NCBI GenBank assembly: GCA_965203605.1
Contig: OZ241902.1
Coordinates: 4,774,001 to 4,838,000 of the forward strand
DNA length: 64,000 nucleotides
Direction of reading: 5' to 3'
From: JAPOUP01 sp965203605
GTDB taxonomy: Bacteria > Pseudomonadota > Alphaproteobacteria > Rhodobacterales > Rhodobacteraceae
Every line of letters starts with the position of its first letter. The stretch's first letter is position 1. Shown in pieces: positions 9,053 to 17,752 of this stretch. The position numbers were made by a program, and so were the translations under genes. The notes under the pieces were generated by a model that made no database searches, had not been told where the DNA came from, and worked only from the letters and a program-made list of their open reading frames with translations.

Positions 9053-10005
9053 GCAGCGTAAGTGCGGCACCGGGCCGTTACAACCCGATGGCATTGTGGA
9101 TCAGGGCGATGTGGCAAAGCGATCTCGCGTGGGCGTTTCGCCACTCGCCGGTCGCCATGGTCTCATTCTTCGTGGTCGTGCTTCTGGTTTCGGGCGCCCT
9201 CTTTGCCCCGCTGATCGCGCCGCATGACCCGTTCGACCCCGCGACGCTCAACCTGATGAACGGGTTCACGGCGCCTGGTACGCCGAATGCCTTTACCGGC
9301 GAGAGCTTCTGGCTCGGCACTGACGACCAGGGACGCGACGTATTCTCGACCATTCTCCATGGCATGCGCATCTCGCTCCTGGTGGGTTTCGCAGCCGTAT
9401 TGCTCGGCATGGCGATCGGAGTGACGCTGGGCTTGATTGCCGGCTACCGCGGCGGCTGGACGGAAACGATCATCATGCGCGTCGCCGACGTGCAACTGAC
9501 CTTTCCCGCGATTCTCGTCGCCATGCTCATCTTCGGAATTGCCAAGGGGTTCACGCCCGTCGAGTATCGGGACCAGATTGCCATCTGGGTGCTGATTCTC
9601 GCGATTGGCCTCTCCGACTGGGTGCAGTTTGCGCGCGTCGTGCGTGGCGCAACGCTGGTTGAGACGAAGAAGGAATACGTGCAGGCGGCGCAACTCATCG
9701 GCAGGTCGGGAACCGCGATCATGATCCGCCACATCCTCCCGAACGTCCTCTCACCCGTGCTGGTGATCGCCACGATCTCGCTTGCGCTCGCGATCATCGC
9801 CGAAGCGACGCTGTCCTTCCTGGGCGTCGGTGCACCGCCGACACAGCCTTCGCTCGGCACGCTGATCCGGATCGGCCAGGGTTTCCTCTTCTCCGGTGAA
9901 TGGTGGATTCTGTTCTTCCCCGCCTGCACGCTGCTTGCGCTCGCGCTCTCCGTGAATCTTCTCGGCGACTGGTTGCGCGACGCTTTGAACCCGAAGTTGA
10001 GATAG
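9049..10005 (+). CDS. peptide ABC permease, DppC type
   Basis: Second permease, 318 residues, DppC/OppC family. It has the N-terminal cytoplasmic tail and first helix (FRHSPVAMVSFFVVVLL), the OppC-type sequence LAPLIAPHDPFDP in variant form, the conserved WLGTDDQGRDVFS, and the coupling loop EYVQAAQLIGRSGTAIMIRHILPN. It forms the heterodimeric channel with the DppB-type partner. The ATG at 9049 overlaps the upstream stop. About 64 bases separate it from the ATPase gene. Confidence 0.93.
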   Translation: MSSVSAAPGRYNPMALWIRAMWQSDLAWAFRHSPVAMVSFFVVVLLVSGALFAPLIAPHDPFDPATLNLMNGFTAPGTPNAFTGESFWLGTDDQGRDVFSTILHGMRISLLVGFAAVLLGMAIGVTLGLIAGYRGGWTETIIMRVADVQLTFPAILVAMLIFGIAKGFTPVEYRDQIAIWVLILAIGLSDWVQFARVVRGATLVETKKEYVQAAQLIGRSGTAIMIRHILPNVLSPVLVIATISLALAIIAEATLSFLGVGAPPTQPSLGTLIRIGQGFLFSGEWWILFFPACTLLALALSVNLLGDWLRDALNPKLR

Positions 10006-10069
10006 ACATGGTAGGGGCCAGAATCCCGATCAGCGCTCAGCGGAGCCCGATGCCGGTGCCGAGCAACCG

Positions 10070-11779
10070 ATGAGCGCAATTCTCGACATCGCAGATCTGA
10101 CGGTCGAGTTTCCGACCCGAAGAGGGGTCTTCGTTGCCGTCGAAGGGGCCAGCCTGACGGTCGAGCCCGGCGAGATTCATGGTCTTGTCGGCGAGTCCGG
10201 GGCCGGTAAGTCGACCATTGGTGCGGCGACCATGGCACTGCTCGAGCACCCGGGCAGGATCGTGGGCGGCACGATCCGACTCAGGGACGAGATCATCTCA
10301 GGACGCGACCGGGCCGCAATGCGAAGTCTGCGCGGCAGCGAGATCGGCATGATATTTCAGGATCCGCTCACATCCCTGAACCCGCTATTCACGATTCGCG
10401 AGCAGTTGACGGAAACCATCACGACCCATCTGAGCGTGACCGATGCCGAAGCGCACGAGCGGGCGCACGATCTCCTTGCACGTGTCGGAATTCCCGAACC
10501 CGAGATACGGCTGGACCAGTACCCGCACCAGTTCTCGGGCGGTATGCGGCAGCGCGTTGTCATCGCGCTTGCCCTCTGCTCGGAACCCGATGTCATCATC
10601 GCCGACGAACCGACAACCGCGCTCGACGTCTCGATCCAGGCCCAGATTCTGGATCTCATCAGGGCACTCGCGAACGAGCGCCGGGTCGGGGTTATCCTCA
10701 TCACCCACGACATGGGAGTCATTGCCGATACGACAGATCGTGTCACCGTCATGCACCGGGGCAAAGTCGTGGAGACTGGTACCACCAGACGCGTTCTGGG
10801 CAAGCCGAGCCATCCCTACACAAAATCGCTTATCGCCGCCGTCCCTCGCCCCAACGTGAAGCTGCACCGGTTTCCGCTCATTTCCCATGACGGACGCGCC
10901 ACCGAATTCCGGATCGATGACCTCGCTCGGAACTGGAACAGGACGGAAACCGACTCCACCAGACCGCTTTTTGAGATAACGTGCCTGACAAAGCGCTTCC
11001 TGCAGAAGCGCTCCTTCATCCCGTCGCGGCGACAGTATCTTGTCGCCGCAGACAACGTCAGTTTCGACATTCGCCAAGGCGAGGTGTTCGGAATCGTCGG
11101 CGAGTCCGGTTCCGGCAAGTCCACGGTCGCCCGCATGATCGCCGGGCTCTGCAAGGTCGACGGCGGCAAGATCCTGTATGGCGGACGGCCGGTCACCGGC
11201 ACCAGTTCCCTTGCTTGGTACCGCCGCCAGATCCAGATGATCTTCCAGGATCCCTATTCGTCGCTCAATCCGCGCATGCGGGTTGATGCCATCGTCGCCG
11301 AACCCGCGCTCCATCACAGGCTGCTGTCCGGTAAGGCGCTGAGACAGAGGGTTGACGAGTTGCTCGAACAGGTCGGGCTGGGCGCATCCGCGGGGTTCAA
11401 GTATCCACACGAGTTTTCCGGTGGCCAGCGCCAGCGCATCTCCATTGCCCGGGCGCTTGCAACGCAACCGAGATTTCTGATCTGCGACGAGCCGACATCT
11501 GCCCTCGACGTCTCGATCCAGGCGCAGATTCTCAATATCCTGAAAGATCTGCAGGAGCATCTGGACCTCACGATGCTGTTCATCTCGCACGACCTTCCGG
11601 TGGTGCGCCAGATGTGTGATCGCGTCGCCGTGATGCAGAACGGTCGCATTGTGGAAATTCAGGATACAGAGACACTCTTTGCCACTCCCAGGGAACACTA
11701 CACGCGATCACTTCTTGACCTGATGCCGCGTCTCGACGGGCTTGCGACCGAAGGCATCGAGGATCAAGCTGAAGGATGA
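10070..11779 (+). CDS. fused double ABC ATPase, DppD-DppF type
   Basis: Single 569-residue protein carrying both ATPase domains of a peptide importer. Domain 1 has Walker A GESGAGKST at residues 41-49, the Q-loop in FQDPLTSLNPL, the signature SGGMRQRV and Walker B VIIADEPTTALD. Domain 2 has Walker A GESGSGKST at 344-352, FQDPYSSLNPR, signature SGGQRQRI and Walker B LICDEPTSALD. The first domain ends with the oligopeptide-transporter C-terminal region (HPYTKSLIAAVP). In many importers these are two separate proteins; fused forms, such as the glutathione importer ATPase GsiA, are known. All catalytic motifs are intact, so the importer should be functional. Confidence 0.93.
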   Translation: MSAILDIADLTVEFPTRRGVFVAVEGASLTVEPGEIHGLVGESGAGKSTIGAATMALLEHPGRIVGGTIRLRDEIISGRDRAAMRSLRGSEIGMIFQDPLTSLNPLFTIREQLTETITTHLSVTDAEAHERAHDLLARVGIPEPEIRLDQYPHQFSGGMRQRVVIALALCSEPDVIIADEPTTALDVSIQAQILDLIRALANERRVGVILITHDMGVIADTTDRVTVMHRGKVVETGTTRRVLGKPSHPYTKSLIAAVPRPNVKLHRFPLISHDGRATEFRIDDLARNWNRTETDSTRPLFEITCLTKRFLQKRSFIPSRRQYLVAADNVSFDIRQGEVFGIVGESGSGKSTVARMIAGLCKVDGGKILYGGRPVTGTSSLAWYRRQIQMIFQDPYSSLNPRMRVDAIVAEPALHHRLLSGKALRQRVDELLEQVGLGASAGFKYPHEFSGGQRQRISIARALATQPRFLICDEPTSALDVSIQAQILNILKDLQEHLDLTMLFISHDLPVVRQMCDRVAVMQNGRIVEIQDTETLFATPREHYTRSLLDLMPRLDGLATEGIEDQAEG

Positions 11780-11839
11780 GCGTCATCCACTTGCGGATGG
11801 GTCGGAGATAAGGGCACTCGCCAGATCACCTGATCCCAT

Positions 11840-12125
11840 TTGGCCGTTTCGCGTAATTTGGCTACCATTTTCGGCACAGTGGACAGGACCAGGGAGAAAT
11901 TCCAGTTGCTGCGTTCGCGTCCTAGCGGGTGGGGCTGCCGGCAATGGGCGACCTGCGAAGCTGTCGGCGAGGAACGGACCGCCCTTGCCCATCTGGACCA
12001 CGCCGACGGAGGCGAAGTCATCGTGTACGACAGGGGATACCGCTCGTTCGCGATGGCGTAGGCGTACCGGGTCCGCAGTCTGGACTTTGTGTTCCGTACC
12101 AGGATGTCGGCGGCGGGTCAAAGAT
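11840..12125 (+). pseudogene. IS4-type transposase relict
   Basis: A degenerate fragment of a DDE transposase. It reads AHLDHADGGEVIVYDRGYRS, where the aspartate (codon 12029-12031) is the expected second catalytic residue, then meets an in-frame TAG at 12059-12061 in a position where the family usually has glutamine. After that stop the same frame continues as AYRVRSLDFVFRTRMSAAG before it is lost. It differs from the element at the start of the window. The N-terminal third and the catalytic glutamate region are absent. Confidence 0.7.
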
Positions 12126-12224
12126 GCGGGACTCCGGCGGTTCGCCGCGCATTTCTGACGCGACCCCGACCGCGTCGCGCTGTGGATGTCGGCGTACGGG
12201 GGTTGGCCAGATGGTTGTAGCAAC

Positions 12225-12252
12225 GGGGAAGGGAACGATACATGCGAAAGCG
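12225..12252 (+). repeat. short dispersed repeat, copy 1
   Basis: Shares the words AACGATACA and GCGAAAGCG, in order and spacing, with 14039-14065; the copies differ by one gap and one or two bases. The function is unknown; both copies lie in IS debris. Confidence 0.45.
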
Positions 12253-12543
12253 TGGCGCGGCCGATGCCGGATACGCGTCTCAGGTGTCGCGACAGGCATA
12301 TTTTTTCCACCTCGGACTTTCGCCCATTGAGTCCATGCGATAGAGGACATGATCCGGTCGTCATATGTTCCGCCTCGGTGCGCCATATCCTGCTACATAG
12401 GTCCCTATTGTTTCCGCTGAGTTTCCATGCATCCTCCGGCACCGCCTTGACCGGTACCGCGTTTCGATGCCATGTTCGCAGCGGTCCCGTGCTTCATGCA
12501 GACGGGTCCCGCCTGACGGACATCATGAAAGAGGGAGAGTCCC

Positions 12544-12774
12544 ATGGACCAGGACATCCGGCAGGCCGCGATTATGGCTTACAGGGAGGCATTCCGCCGG
12601 TTTGGACCGCAGTGTCTCTGGCACATGCGTCCGGTCGAAACGCCTGGCCCTGACAGCCTCCGCGCCGTCGCCCGCAGCCTACGACTGCATGGCTGGAAGG
12701 AGGAATATGTCCTCGCGCGCCGGATGGAGGAGATGTGCGATGCCCTTGACGGATATCCAGAAACGCATCCTTGA
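12544..12774 (+). CDS. small protein paired with NTase
   Basis: I do not recognise this 76-residue protein. It is predicted cytoplasmic and helical, with two basic/aromatic helices (IMAYREAFRRFG, and SLRLHGWKEEYVLARRMEEM) and no HTH signature I can name. A good ribosome site (GAAAGAGGGAGAG) precedes the ATG. It overlaps the start of the nucleotidyltransferase gene by 35 bases, so the two are translated together. Small genes directly upstream of AbiEii-type nucleotidyltransferases commonly encode the antitoxin partner, and that is the working inference here, but the sequence itself does not prove it. Confidence 0.6.
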   Translation: MDQDIRQAAIMAYREAFRRFGPQCLWHMRPVETPGPDSLRAVARSLRLHGWKEEYVLARRMEEMCDALDGYPETHP

Positions 12775-13591
12775 GACCATAGCCGGCCACAGGGATCCGG
12801 AAAACTATGTTGCCGGCGGAACTGTGCTGAACACCTTCGGCCGCCGCCTGTCCGAAGACATTGACCTGTTTTCGGACCGAAGACAGGAACTGGACCGCGT
12901 CATCGAAATGGACAGGGCGGCGCTCGTGCAGGCAGGATTCACCATCGACTGGAAAAGACGGGGTGAGACATTCCGGTCCGCCATGGTCGGCCTGAAGGAT
13001 GACAGGACCCGCCTGGACTGGAGCGTCGACAGCGACTATCGGTTCTTTCCGACCGAACGGGACGACCTTTTCGGCTATCGGCTGCATCCCGTCGATCAGG
13101 CGGCCAACAAGATTTCCGCGGCCGTCGACCGACAGGAGACGCGGGACCTCCTGGATCTCAACACGGTTGCGGTCCATATCCTGCCACTGGGTGCTGTCGC
13201 CTGGGCGGCGGCGGAGAAGAGCCCGGGCCTGAGTCCGGACATGATCATTCACACGCTTCGCAGGCGGGCGGTACTCCGTCAGGAGGCCATCGACCGGGAA
13301 AAACTGACGGAACCGGTCGACGCCGGCCGCTTCAATATCTGGCTGCGCACCTCATGCGACCATGCACAGGCATGGATCGACGCGGTTCCGTCACGCTTCG
13401 GTTTCGGTGTGGTGATCGATCAGGAGGGTTGTCCCTGTGCGCCCGATTTCGGCCAGGTGAGCCCGGACGGATTCAGGATCCATGTCGGCGCACAGAAGGG
13501 CGCATGGCCCACGTCGCCGCAGATTTCCAGCGCGATGCTGGACAAGCCGGCTTCCGGAGGCGGCGGCGGGGGTGGCCGAGGACCGGGATGA
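12740..13591 (+). CDS. AbiEii-like nucleotidyltransferase
   Basis: A 283-residue protein of the nucleotidyltransferase AbiEii/AbiGii toxin superfamily. The catalytic N-terminal region is visible: AGGTVLNTFGRRLSEDIDLFS, with the G-G motif and the D-x-D pair (residues about 27-50), then FRSAMVGLKDDRTRLDWSVD as the third-strand region and HPVDQAANKISAA as the conserved helix. Family members transfer nucleotides to RNA targets such as tRNA and can arrest growth as toxins in abortive infection or type IV toxin-antitoxin modules. The ATG at 12740 overlaps the upstream partner. The C terminus runs into a glycine run (GGC repeats, 13557-13580), which looks like a low-complexity or frameshifted tail, so the native end may be altered. 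Confidence 0.8.
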   Translation: MPLTDIQKRILETIAGHRDPENYVAGGTVLNTFGRRLSEDIDLFSDRRQELDRVIEMDRAALVQAGFTIDWKRRGETFRSAMVGLKDDRTRLDWSVDSDYRFFPTERDDLFGYRLHPVDQAANKISAAVDRQETRDLLDLNTVAVHILPLGAVAWAAAEKSPGLSPDMIIHTLRRRAVLRQEAIDREKLTEPVDAGRFNIWLRTSCDHAQAWIDAVPSRFGFGVVIDQEGCPCAPDFGQVSPDGFRIHVGAQKGAWPTSPQISSAMLDKPASGGGGGGGRGPG

Positions 13592-14038
13592 ACGCGCTTT
13601 CTGGTGCAACGGGCCACGTCCTGAGGCTCGGATCCGAAAGAAATGCCGGATCGGTGCGGTTCGGGCAACCTGACGCCGTTGTTTCGCTAACCGGTTCCGG
13701 CACCTGAACCGGCCCGCAGCCGCTTCCCGAGAACATACCGGCGATGCGTCGTCGCTGCTAGGGTCAGTGAGACAACTGGTTCTGGATGGTTTTTTCCAAG
13801 TGATCCTTCCGGTTGCCCAACCGCCAGGCTGGTGCCGGACGGCTGTCAATATCCTTGGGCGAAACGGACGCGAGGCAGGACACCGGAGACCGTCGCTTCG
13901 GGTCCATGCGTCGGTACACCGAGGCGACTAAATACACCTCTCGCGACATCAGGCGCGGACCACCCGCCGCGACAGAACCGGACCCAGGCCTCCGGGCGAA
14001 ATGGACCGCAGAAGCCTCACGAACGGAACCGCACGATG

Positions 14039-14065
14039 GGAAGGGGAACGATACAGGCGAAAGCG
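14039..14065 (+). repeat. short dispersed repeat, copy 2
   Basis: Second copy of the repeat at 12225-12252, in the same orientation. It is followed by GCGAACCGCCGGA, a word that also occurs near copy 1 but on the opposite strand (about 12129-12141). Confidence 0.45.
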
Positions 14066-14267
14066 CAGCGAACCGCCGGAATCCCGCCCCTTCAATCCGC
14101 TGTGTCACCTCGCTTACCCTGACGCACCGGCTTTCCAACCGCTGCGACGGCGACCCCACCGGAGGTGGGAGGATTGCCTGCCCGCCATGTGGACCAAACT
14201 GCGCGACGGGATGCGCCGTGTCGGAAACGAGACCAGATGGCTGGGCTGTCATGCTGCATCCAGCGCG

Positions 14268-14410
14268 GGCACCCACTCGAAAGCCCGCATTCCTTCAGCG
14301 CGTGTTTCTGGCATCTCTCTTCATGGGTCAGGTAGCTTTAGCGCCAAGGTATGGTAGCTGTAGTCCCTGGGCATGCCGGTCTTCCCTGTTTCGTCACAGG
14401 GACTGTCGGT
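14268..14410 (-). pseudogene. IS30 transposase relict, N-terminal segment
   Basis: Aligns by eye with 21567-21695, the start of the other IS30 relict. Shared words include GAAAGCCCGC, TCTGGCATCT, GGTCAGGT and ACAGGGAC in the same order. The reading frame is broken by a stop and by indels, and no inverted repeats remain. It is a very old fragment. Confidence 0.5.
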
Positions 14411-14588
14411 GCCTGTTAGCCGATTGATGACATCATGAGCCGGAGAAACAGTCGCAACCGCCAATGTTGCCGGACTTCAGGGCGGAAAGGGGGTGCTGAT
14501 TGATCTGGAAAGCATGACCAAGGCCTAAGGCACGGGCTGTTGACATGTGTTGCATCCCGAACAGTTCACGTCGGGCATGGAGAGACCG

Positions 14589-16134
14589 ATGAATCGAAAT
14601 TTGCTTCCGATCGGCATTCAGGATTTCAGGACAACCCGAACCGAGGGGTTCTACTACGTCGACAAGACAGCCCCGATCCGGAAGTTGGTGCAGGAGGGAC
14701 GCCACTACTTCCTTTCCCGGCCCCGCAGGTTCGGCAAGAACTTGCTGGTTGATACCATCAGCGCTTTGTTCGAGAGGCATGAGGAACTGTTCGAGGGGTT
14801 GGATATACATCAACACTGGGAATGGTCAGCCACGCCGAATCCCATGCTTCGCCTGAGCTTCGGTTGAAAATACAGCAAACCTGGGGATATCGAAGGCGAC
14901 ATCATCGAGCAGTTGGAGATCATTGAAAGTGAATACGGATTGCCACCCGCACGGGAATCCGATACTGGTCCGCGGCGTCTGCGCAGCCTTCTCCACCGCC
15001 TTCATAAAGCCGTCGGCCAGCAGGCGGTTGTTCTGGTTGACGAGTATGACAGGCCGGTCCTCGACGTACTCCATAACCGGGAGCTTGCGACAGCGAACCG
15101 CGATTATCTGCGAGGCTTCTTTGGCATCATCAAGGACGGAGTCAAACATGTTCGTTTCGTCTTCGTCACCCGCGTCAGCATGTTCTCGGGTCTCAATAAC
15201 CTGAATGACATCAGTCTAGATCCGAGATTCGCGACGATATGTGGCTACCGGGGCGAGGATCTGGAGAAGGTATTCGGCCCTGAATTGGAAGGGCTGGATA
15301 CTTATGAAATCCGACGGTGGTACAACGGTTATCATTGGCGGGGCGGAACCCGGGTCTACAATCCCTATGATGTGCTGCTACTGCTCTATAGTCGCGAGTT
15401 CCAGCCCCACTGGTCTGGAACAGGTACGCCCAATTTCCTGTTCCAGATGCTGATAAAAGAGTCGATTAGTCCTCTGGAAATGGAGGACCGCATCGTGCAT
15501 ATGTCGCGAATTTCCCACTTTGACGTGGGCAACATCGATATCGAGGCATTGCTCTTTCAGACCGGCTACCTGACTATCGCCGAGGAACTCAGGGAAGACG
15601 ACGGAACACTCTATCGCCTATCCTAACCTTGAAGTTCGGTTAAGTCTGGCCGACGAACTGATTGCGTGGCTGGGCAAGGATGTTCCTGAATCAGCCGAAC
15701 AGGGCCGGGAGCTGAACGCACTTCTGGATGATAGGGACTTCAAGGGCTTCGGTGACAAACTGCGGGCTTGGCTGTCAGGAATCCCACACCAATGGCACGA
15801 CAAAGGTGATCTTGCCCGCTACGAGTCATGGTATGCCAGCTTGCTCTATCTTTGCCTGCTTGCGGTTAGGGTGGATGTACGACCGGAAGAGGCATCCTAT
15901 CACGGTCAGGCCGACATGGTTGTGAAGACCGGAGATCAGGTTTTCATCATGGAGTTCAAGATGGCGGAAAGCAACGACGGTGCCTCGGTTGCATTGGATG
16001 CGGCGGTCGCACAGACGCGGGGTCGTAGCTATGCGGACAGGTACCGGGAGTGCGGCAAGCCTGTGTATCTGGTAGGCATCGCGTGCGGGCGCGAGGCGAG
16101 AACCCTTCTCGACGTTCGGGCTGAGTTACTATGA
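14589..16134 (+). pseudogene. AAA-ATPase/PD-(D/E)XK protein, broken
   Basis: The product would be a roughly 515-residue protein of the AAA-ATPase_like plus PDDEXK_9 class. The N-terminal part has GIQDFRTTRTEGFYYVDKT and RPRRFGKNLLVDTI (P-loop region), then VVLVDEYDRPVLD (Walker B), RFVFVTRVSMF (sensor) and RRWYNGYHW. The C-terminal nuclease domain ends with SYHGQADMVV and IMEFKM, the D...E-x-K core. Two lesions break it. An in-frame TGA at 14865-14867 sits between SFG and KYSKPGD, after which the same frame continues. At 15619-15626 the frame shifts: YRLS-stop, while the other frame continues YPNLEVRLSLADEL to the end at 16134. A lost CTATC-type tandem unit would explain it. The start at 14589 follows GGAGA. 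Family members are common near defence genes; the role is unknown. Confidence 0.85.
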
Positions 16135-16501
16135 TGCCTGATGGTGTCCCGGAGTCCATACAGACCTTGTGAAAGTCCGCTTGCAGTTAGTGGTCGATCG
16201 TTGGGTGGGTCGCTGCTGAAGTCGCATTCAAAGGTGATTTCTGGAACTTGACCATTTGGTTGGCGCAAAAGCAGTGACGGAAACGAAGCAACCATTGATA
16301 ATCCCTCTCCCTTCCAGGCTTGGGGTTGTCAGACTTTCCGGCTCGGGTTTCACACTACGAAAGAGACGCGCTGCGGAAAATTGGTGACCGGGAGCCACTG
16401 GCTGTCGGATATCCCCTGATGCTTCGCTGAACATGATCAGAAGCAGCGGTCCAACCGATTTCCAGCTTGAATTCCGACGCCGCAGCCACCAGTCTTCGGC
16501 A
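16135..16501. other. intergenic, nothing recognised
   Basis: 367 bases between the broken AAA gene and yhaO. I see no gene, clear hairpin or convincing promoter. It must hold the promoter of the yhaO-yhaN pair. Confidence 0.4.
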
Positions 16502-17752
16502 ATGGGGGCGCCGCGATTGACCAGAATTCTTCACACTGCCGACCTGCATCTCGATTCACCGCTAAAGTCGCTTGCGCTGCGCGATGAGGAAATGCGGGCC
16601 AAGGTGGACTCTGCGACGAGGGCCGCCCTGACCCGAATCGTGGACACCGCTTTGGCCGAAAGGGCCGCGGCGGTGCTGGTCGCAGGCGACCTGTTCGACG
16701 GTATCGAGCGCAGTGCCCGCACGGCGGCATTTCTACTTGGTGAACTTGATCGGCTGAACGCCGGAAATGTCCGGGTCTTCTGCATTAAGGGCAATCACGA
16801 CGCAGACAATCCGATCACCGGCATGATCGAAATGCCGGGAAATGTGCATGTCTTCGATGCGTACGGTGGCAAGGTGCAGCTTGTCGAAGGAATTTGGATT
16901 CATGGGGTGAGCTTTCAGCGCCGCCATGCGCCGGAAAGCCTTCTGCCGCGCTTTTCGGCTCCGGTTGATGGATCCGTCAACATCGCAATGCTACACACTT
17001 CCCTTGCCGGGGCATCGGGGCATGACGTCTACGCTCCCTGCACCATATCCGATCTTGCCGGGATGGGGTTCGATTACTGGGCCTTGGGACACGTGCACCG
17101 AAGGCAAGTCCATTCACGGAATCCGTGGATCGTCATGCCGGGAATGCCACAGGGGCGCGACATTGACGAGTCCGGCCCAAAATCCGCGACTCTTCTGGCG
17201 GTTGGCGAGAGTGGCATCTCTGTGGAGGAGGTGCCGACCTCCACAGTCGAATTTCGTCCCAGTAAGCTGGATGTTGGCGGCGCGGAAAGCGACGAAGCCT
17301 TGCGTTCGGCCCTGCGCAACCATCTCCAGTCGGAGGCCGATTCACTGCAATCCCGGTTCGGCGTTGTGCGGCTGACGCTCACCGGGACGTCGGTCCGCGA
17401 TTGGCAGATATCGCGGGATCGGGAGATCTGGGCCGAGCGGGCCGGAACAATGGCGCGGGAGACAGGTGTGCTCTGGCTCGACAAGCTGGTTCTCGACCTT
17501 GGTCAGTCCGGTATTGGGGAAGGCGCAGCTGGTGCCATAGGCGAACTTGCCCAGATCATGGCGGAGATCCGGGCGGAGTCTGGCTACGTCGCGACTACTC
17601 GGACTGAGGTTGACGCCGTTCTGTCAGACCTTCCGCCCGCGGTCCGTGCGCGGCTCTCGCCAGACGAGGCTGCTACCGACGCACTGGTCCGTCACTTGGC
17701 GGAGAAAGGTGCGAATCGGATTCTTGCACATATGAGAGGAACCGAAGGCTGA
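16502..17752 (+). CDS. SbcD/YhaO-like nuclease subunit
   Basis: A 416-residue calcineurin-type metallophosphoesterase of the Mre11/SbcD/YhaO group. The metal ligands are all present: D14 and H16 in TADLHLD, D63 in AGDLFD, N98 and H99 in GNHD, a histidine in MLHTS, and the terminal GHVHRRQ. The protein is presumably the nuclease half of a complex with the ATPase encoded next. Its stop overlaps the next start (TGATG), so the two are translationally coupled. The start codon is uncertain: ATG 16502 is used, but TTG 16517 immediately before TRILHTADLH has a G-run at good spacing and would fit the family better. Known homologues act in double-strand-break processing, and related pairs also occur in phage defence; which applies here cannot be read from the sequence. 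Confidence 0.88.
   Translation: MGAPRLTRILHTADLHLDSPLKSLALRDEEMRAKVDSATRAALTRIVDTALAERAAAVLVAGDLFDGIERSARTAAFLLGELDRLNAGNVRVFCIKGNHDADNPITGMIEMPGNVHVFDAYGGKVQLVEGIWIHGVSFQRRHAPESLLPRFSAPVDGSVNIAMLHTSLAGASGHDVYAPCTISDLAGMGFDYWALGHVHRRQVHSRNPWIVMPGMPQGRDIDESGPKSATLLAVGESGISVEEVPTSTVEFRPSKLDVGGAESDEALRSALRNHLQSEADSLQSRFGVVRLTLTGTSVRDWQISRDREIWAERAGTMARETGVLWLDKLVLDLGQSGIGEGAAGAIGELAQIMAEIRAESGYVATTRTEVDAVLSDLPPAVRARLSPDEAATDALVRHLAEKGANRILAHMRGTEG

Larger units (their letters stand above)
11780..12543. other. mobile-element debris before NTase pair
   Basis: Contains an IS4-type transposase relict (11840-12125) and a short dispersed repeat (12225-12252). The last twenty bases carry GAAAGAGGGAGAG, the ribosome site of the next gene. 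Nothing else is supportable. Confidence 0.6.
13592..14588. other. IS30 debris, no gene
   Basis: About one kilobase without a supportable gene. It holds the second dispersed repeat copy (14039-14065) and an IS30 relict segment (14268-14410). All open frames are short and show no family resemblance. Confidence 0.5.
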
